Assembly (NCBI GenBank): GCA_017562135.1
Contig: QEYB01000448.1
Span: forward strand, 1,240,001 to 1,304,000
Source of the DNA: Dipylidium caninum
Taxonomy: Eukaryota; Platyhelminthes; Cestoda; Cyclophyllidea; Dipylidiidae
Length of the DNA: 64,000 nt
Direction: 5' to 3'
This document shows positions 59,801-64,000 of this stretch, in pieces. How positions within the stretch are numbered: the stretch's first letter is position 1; each line of letters begins with the position of its first letter. Both the position numbers and the translations under genes were made by a program. Under the pieces are notes generated by a model. It ran no database searches and was not told the origin of the DNA. It saw nothing but the letters and a program-made list of their open reading frames with translations.

Positions 59801-62800
59801 AGGCCAGTGGAATAGAATGCATATCAAATGCCCTCACATTTGCTAAGTTTAAACTCGTTCGAAAGCTGAAATATAAGTAGTTTGTGGGTATTTCGACAAC
59901 TCCTAGTAGAAGCCACTTTTACACGTTTATAAGAGAAATGTGAATCCAGTGAATAATGGAGAAGCAATAATAGAAAGTGAACAACATGCCTCTTCCACTG
60001 AAACGCGCCCTATTGAGGATCAGTCCACCAACAAGGATACCAAAAGCGCCTGAAGGGATGATCAGACCACCTACAAGAAAACAGAACAAATATTTGCGAT
60101 GAAACTTTAGCCATGACTAAAGTGCTGTAAAAAAAAACAATGAACAGAAACCATATGGATAGTTAAGAGGACAGAGATGTTTGCACTGAGGGACCAAAAT
60201 GTGTATGTAATTAAAAGCATAATTTCCAATCTTAGCATACTCATAGACACGGAGATGCGGAATCAGAACAAACGCAGAAGAGGACGACCTGTCCTCAAGT
60301 CCACATAGTGCACAGCCCGCACATTAGGACGAGGAGACAACAACATCCAACATGGTGCTGCATTACCGACAAACCTCCAAGAAGGGACACGTGTTTGTCT
60401 TTATCAAGTGAATAAGGGCAGTACCCATCAATTAAGTTGCAATTCACCACCAACAATAGGATGATGACATCACTGGAGTTCTAATTGTCAAGTGATTAAA
60501 TCATGAGATTCAGAAAAATCTTAAGTGACTGTGATTGAAGAACGATTTCATCCTTTATACACCAAAACTCCTGAAAAACCGAGCATATCTATTTTGAAAA
60601 CACGGTAATTTATCCGAACACAGATGAAACTATTGACTAAATTTAATTCACCGATGAATGCAATAATAACCTTAACAAACACTTTTTTGGTATTAACTCC
60701 ATTGGCAATGAAACAACCTGTCTAGTGGCGAAGTTACAAAACTAGTCTTACACTACGATTGACTTAAAGATGCCAAAGTGTAGGCAGATCATTCTTCTTC
60801 GAACGAGAGGGGATTACAAGACGCCAAAAATTAGAAACTTGGAAGTCAACTTTAAACCACTCGAACGCTAAAACCCATTCGACTTTGAAGATTCTGACAC
60901 AATGCGAGTACAAAATCCTGCTGTTAATCTAAGGTTAAGGCTTAAATAACACTCCTTTACATAGATTAATAAACCGGGTTAGGGACACAGTGAGAAATTA
61001 GCAACAAAAACACTCGCCATTTGCAGGAACAAAATGCGACAAGATGTTGGATATTAACAACGTGGGTAATAGTACCTAAAGAGGAATATTTAGACTCGAA
61101 TAAACGAAAATAAAAGACCAAAGACCATCAGTTGTCAGACAAGGGATAACTTGTTCATTCAAAAGAAGACAAGGATGAAAGTCCAACGTATAGAGAAAAG
61201 GCCGCCTTTGACAGCAAAATTTTGTATAAATGCTCCAAGGGTGTCTTTAGAAAAGTGTTCGTATAAGTAGGCAAAATTAAAACAATGTTGTCTACCTCAA
61301 AATGTTTATGTGCCAAATAAAACAGACGCATAAGTGAAAATTGAATGCATTGTGTTAACTTCCGGTAAACACATGCCTGTTACTACGATAGCGGAATAAG
61401 GTCAAACGGCCATCGGTAATATGACAGAGAAAAGTTTTTGGCAAAAAAACCTTATAGCGAAGTTGGCAACAAATAAAATTACTTGTGCTAGTCTTAACCA
61501 AAGAATTGTAGCCGAATAAAAATAAGGAGACAAAGAAAACACGAGAAGACCATATGTCCATCTAACTGAGATTTAGTTCACCCATAAAAATAAGCAAGAC
61601 TAATGTTTATTAAACGAAATTAGTAGACTTGGTAAAGTGGAACAAAAAAATATAAGGAATTATGCATTGGTTCCACTTTCCTAAATTTTTTTGGGACGAA
61701 CTCGGGCTATTGAATCGCTTATTTTGAAAATACACTACCTGAAATTTACATGGAAGAAATGAAGCTACAAACTATTTTTTTTTAATTTGGCAAGCAATTA
61801 GCCCCACCTGGGAAACTCATCACCCAAACGGCAAAATGCGAAAAAAATTATAGAAGTTAGAACAGTTAGATTGTAATGCTCGCAAAAAGTGGCAATGTAT
61901 ACATTATAAACGAGAAAAATAGACCAAGGTTAAAACGAGAGGACGCTGGGTGGAAAGCGTTTTAAGGCGTCATAGGACGAGAAGACCGTCAGAAATCATA
62001 AAAGCATAGAGTAGGCGCCTTTTAGTCAAGTCATTATGAAAAACCATGCAGACAAAAATTTACGATCAGTTACTATGGCACACAAATGTTCTGATCACGT
62101 ACGCCCCTGACAGTGTATAATCAGGATGGACAACAACGTCATCAATGTGAAACAAGAATAAGACCGGGTGCTTAATTTATGGGGCGGATTAGTGCCGGCC
62201 TACCGGTTCTTCCCGCAAGCATATGCCTAGCCAAGAGGATGTGAGTAAGGATTTGGTGAAATGTGGATAAAAAAAGCTTCAACCTCACTGGTTGCATAAA
62301 ATGCGGGCTGAGGAGACAGAGGAGAAAAAGATATTTGGCGCTAAAAACGTTGGAATAAGGAGATAGAGCAACCAATAAAATCTGCAAGACAAAAAGGCGT
62401 TGAGACAAATGACGACAGAATAGAATGAAAGGGGAAATTTCTCGCTTTGAGAAATTGTGTGATTACAACACATTTCCTCGAAAGCTTTACAAAAGTGCAC
62501 TAATAATGAGGTGCAGTGGAGACAGATTCTGAAGATTTATAAATACGTTTGAAGAGTTCATGGGGCAAAGCGCTGGGATAACGTGGCAAACACAAAAAAA
62601 TTAAAATGTGGTTACACAAATTCAAGTACTAAAATACAGAAAACGTTATTGCAGAATATAATTCATTGAATAGCAATTGTGCGTGGGGTTTTTAAGTTTC
62701 ACTAATAAAATTTAATGGAAAATCTCATAAATGAACGATAAAGAAAGATAATTAATGAAATCAAACACGGGATCGGATATTTCACAAATAAAAAACAGTT

Positions 62801-63190
62801 GCGCAGTTATAGCCGATTAGGCTAAAATACTAAAATTGAAGACAGCGAAAATTTCCTAATAAGTCAAGTTTACAGAAGAGATGAGAAATGTTAGGATAAG
62901 TTAGTGCACGTTTTTGACACCCAATAGTGAATTAGGCTTCGAATAGGCCTAATAAGAGATTTTTAAATTATCGAGACAATAAATAACACTGGGTCAAGTA
63001 AATAATAATAATAATAGCATACCAACGATCATACTGGCTGTCGCTTTTGATATTTGGTATTCAAGCTCCATGTACTTGGGTAAAAATCCAGCAAAGCCAA
63101 TGATGATGAACATTTCACAGCAAATACACAAGCACGTAACGACGTAGATTTTGTTTTTGAGGAGATTAAATATCGACCTTGGGATATCCT
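50885..63190 (-). CDS. SLCO: Organic anion transporting polypeptide (OATP/SLCO family), C-terminal half
   Basis: A 12-helix membrane carrier for amphipathic organic anions. Six in-phase exons are visible on the - strand: 63190-63023, 60070-59990, 58829-58712, 56036-55847, 53599-53149, 51108-50885 (about 410 residues); helices 1-6 lie beyond the window's right edge. Order: helix 7-8 region (EDIPRSIFNLLKNKIYVV, GFAGFLPKYMELEYQISKATAS); GGLIIPSGAFGILVGGLIL; AALFVFAINLFIVGSM then FFFLGCQNPKIAGFTVPYP; the large extracellular loop with a Kazal-like Cys pattern (CCRPCDCNTKAWKPVC...ISPCFAGC) and [43 protein letters not shown], the OATP helix-11 signature; then the last helix and an acidic tail. One donor (59990) is either GC or a weak GT. 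The subfamily is not determined. Confidence 0.9.
51176..51187 (+). repeat. 12-base poly-C run (poly-G on the sense strand of SLCO)
   Basis: An uninterrupted run of twelve C lies in the last SLCO intron, about 68 bases before its 3' acceptor. Its exact length is likely to be variable or subject to sequencing error. Confidence 0.9.
55847..56036 (-). other. Kazal-like extracellular loop exon of the SLCO gene
   Basis: The exon is missed by simple ORF inspection because it has no internal start. Its frame gives PWEVACCRPCDCNTKAWKPV then a Cys, and later ISPCFAGC, the Cys-rich loop between helices 9 and 10 of OATPs. Acceptor ATTGTAG|ACCC completes the codon left by the exon ending at 58712 (phase 2), and donor CAG|GTATAC joins in phase 0 to YVYHHCHC. 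Confidence 0.88.
56037..58711 (-). other. SLCO intron between the helix 9 and Kazal-loop exons
   Basis: Flanking phases match (phase 2). On the - strand, the open frame at about 56650-56920 has no OATP similarity and is not needed for the protein. No other structure is supported. Confidence 0.6.
60071..63022 (-). other. SLCO intron between the helix 7-8 exon and the following exon
   Basis: Donor GTTG|GTATGC and acceptor TTGTAG|GTGG match in phase 1. The region is A-rich on the + strand, so T-rich on the sense strand. No exon or repeat is recognised. Confidence 0.6.
63000..63016 (+). repeat. Short AAT microsatellite next to an SLCO donor site
   Basis: Five or so AAT units directly follow the GTATGC donor of the exon at 63190-63023 when read on the - strand (ATT repeats). 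Confidence 0.8.
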
Positions 63191-64000
63191 CTGTAAGAAA
63201 AGTCAATTAAAATGCGCATAAGTCGTAATTATAGATTTTGGAAATAAACACGACCACTTTTACACATTATAATGGGGTATGGCAGCATCAAAGACGTCCC
63301 ATTAGAGTCGGGAAAGAGCTGAGGCTGTTATAGAGTCTGCGTTTATAACAAAACCATCGAGTATGTGTGCACACATAAAAACTTGCATCAAACGATACGG
63401 TAAAATTTGAAACATGACTCAATAGAGCATGGATATAATGCCGTTAGGTTCATTAGGATAACTGAGTTGCATTAAGAGAAATGATAAAATAATTCCCGAT
63501 TACAAATGTTTCATGTACTCGTCAGAAATAATGTTACCCACATAAGTTAGTTAATGAATAAATTTTAACGACCGGAGTCGTACAGAGGCAAACAATCAGA
63601 TCAATTCTTGGAATTGATCAAGTATCTCTTATGAAAAGGCCCAAAAACGACGAGAGACCTACCAAGTCAAACAAATCCATATACAGCTTTCTAAGGTGAT
63701 ATATCAATAAAACTGTTTGTTGGAGAACCCAGGAAATCAACAGCACACTGTTTATTGGTAATATTTTAATAAATTTGGATTGACAAGATGTGCCGAAGGG
63801 GGGTATTTACGTGTTTCTAGCAAGGAAAGAGAATTGTGTATAGCCCATAACCAGGATCACCATTTGATATCATTACGCAATTAATGAAACTTCCTCTAAT
63901 CATGCGGTAAGGTTTTGGACCTTTTCCAATTCTCCAACGAACTACCATTCTTTGGAATGAAATAACCTTTTAGATGAAAAAAGGAAATGAGATCTAGTAA
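63191..64000 (-). other. Upstream SLCO intron running off the window
   Basis: The acceptor TTTCTTACAG ends at 63191 on the - strand. No exon encoding OATP helices 1-6 was found in the remaining 0.8 kb, so the gene's 5' part must lie past the edge. Confidence 0.6.

Noticed and set aside
1..64000. CRISPR arrays, bacterial operons, rRNA or viral genes
   Set aside because: No direct-repeat array, no bacterial-type gene spacing, no rRNA motifs and no viral proteins were seen. The only mobile element supported is the mariner relic.

Overview
This window is eukaryotic nuclear DNA, almost certainly from a flatworm (Platyhelminthes) and most likely a tapeworm, although the species cannot be read from sequence alone. 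The evidence is GT-AG introns of very different sizes (29-36 bases in one gene, several kb in others), animal signalling genes (an EGF-receptor kinase and an ACAP ArfGAP), introns that are T-rich on the sense strand, and a first coding exon that starts at a splice acceptor with no ATG, as expected where a spliced leader supplies the AUG. I saw no bacterial operons, CRISPR array or rRNA.

Layout. Four genes lie on the + strand: an EGF-receptor family tyrosine kinase (2334-14815, about 23 exons, with a dead mariner transposon in one intron); an ACAP-type BAR-PH-ArfGAP-ankyrin protein (18307-31536, six exons, introns up to 6 kb, and two apparent reading-frame breaks); the Golgi enzyme GlcNAc-transferase I, MGAT1 (33543-36898, three exons); and the 18S rRNA m6A methyltransferase METTL5 (40601-41396, five exons, four introns of 29-36 bases). 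The strand then switches, and four genes follow on the - strand: mitochondrial ribosomal protein uL2m (43288-41536); a rhodanese plus P-loop tRNA 2-selenouridine synthase homologue, SelU/MnmH (47452-43406); the NEDD8-activating enzyme subunit UBA3 (49513-47671); and the C-terminal half of an OATP/SLCO transporter (63190-50885), whose N-terminal exons lie beyond the right edge.

The exon models were made by hand from conserved protein motifs, GT/AG boundaries and phase agreement. Phases close for ACAP (after two one-base corrections), MGAT1, METTL5, uL2m, SelU, UBA3 and the visible SLCO exons. One junction in the EGFR gene, between the exons ending at 8934 and beginning near 10484-10503, does not close.

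The most interesting arrangement is UBA3 - SelU - uL2m: three same-strand genes separated by about 218 and 117 bases. The SelU first exon starts at a strong acceptor, has no ATG anywhere in it, and stays in frame if a flatworm spliced leader ending in AUG is joined there. I read this as a candidate polycistronic unit resolved by trans-splicing. SelU itself, a bacterial-type tRNA selenium/geranyl-modifying enzyme encoded with introns in an animal genome, is the other notable item. The EGFR carries two large acidic insertions absent from vertebrate EGFR, one of them inside the kinase N-lobe. I found no wholly new multi-gene system.
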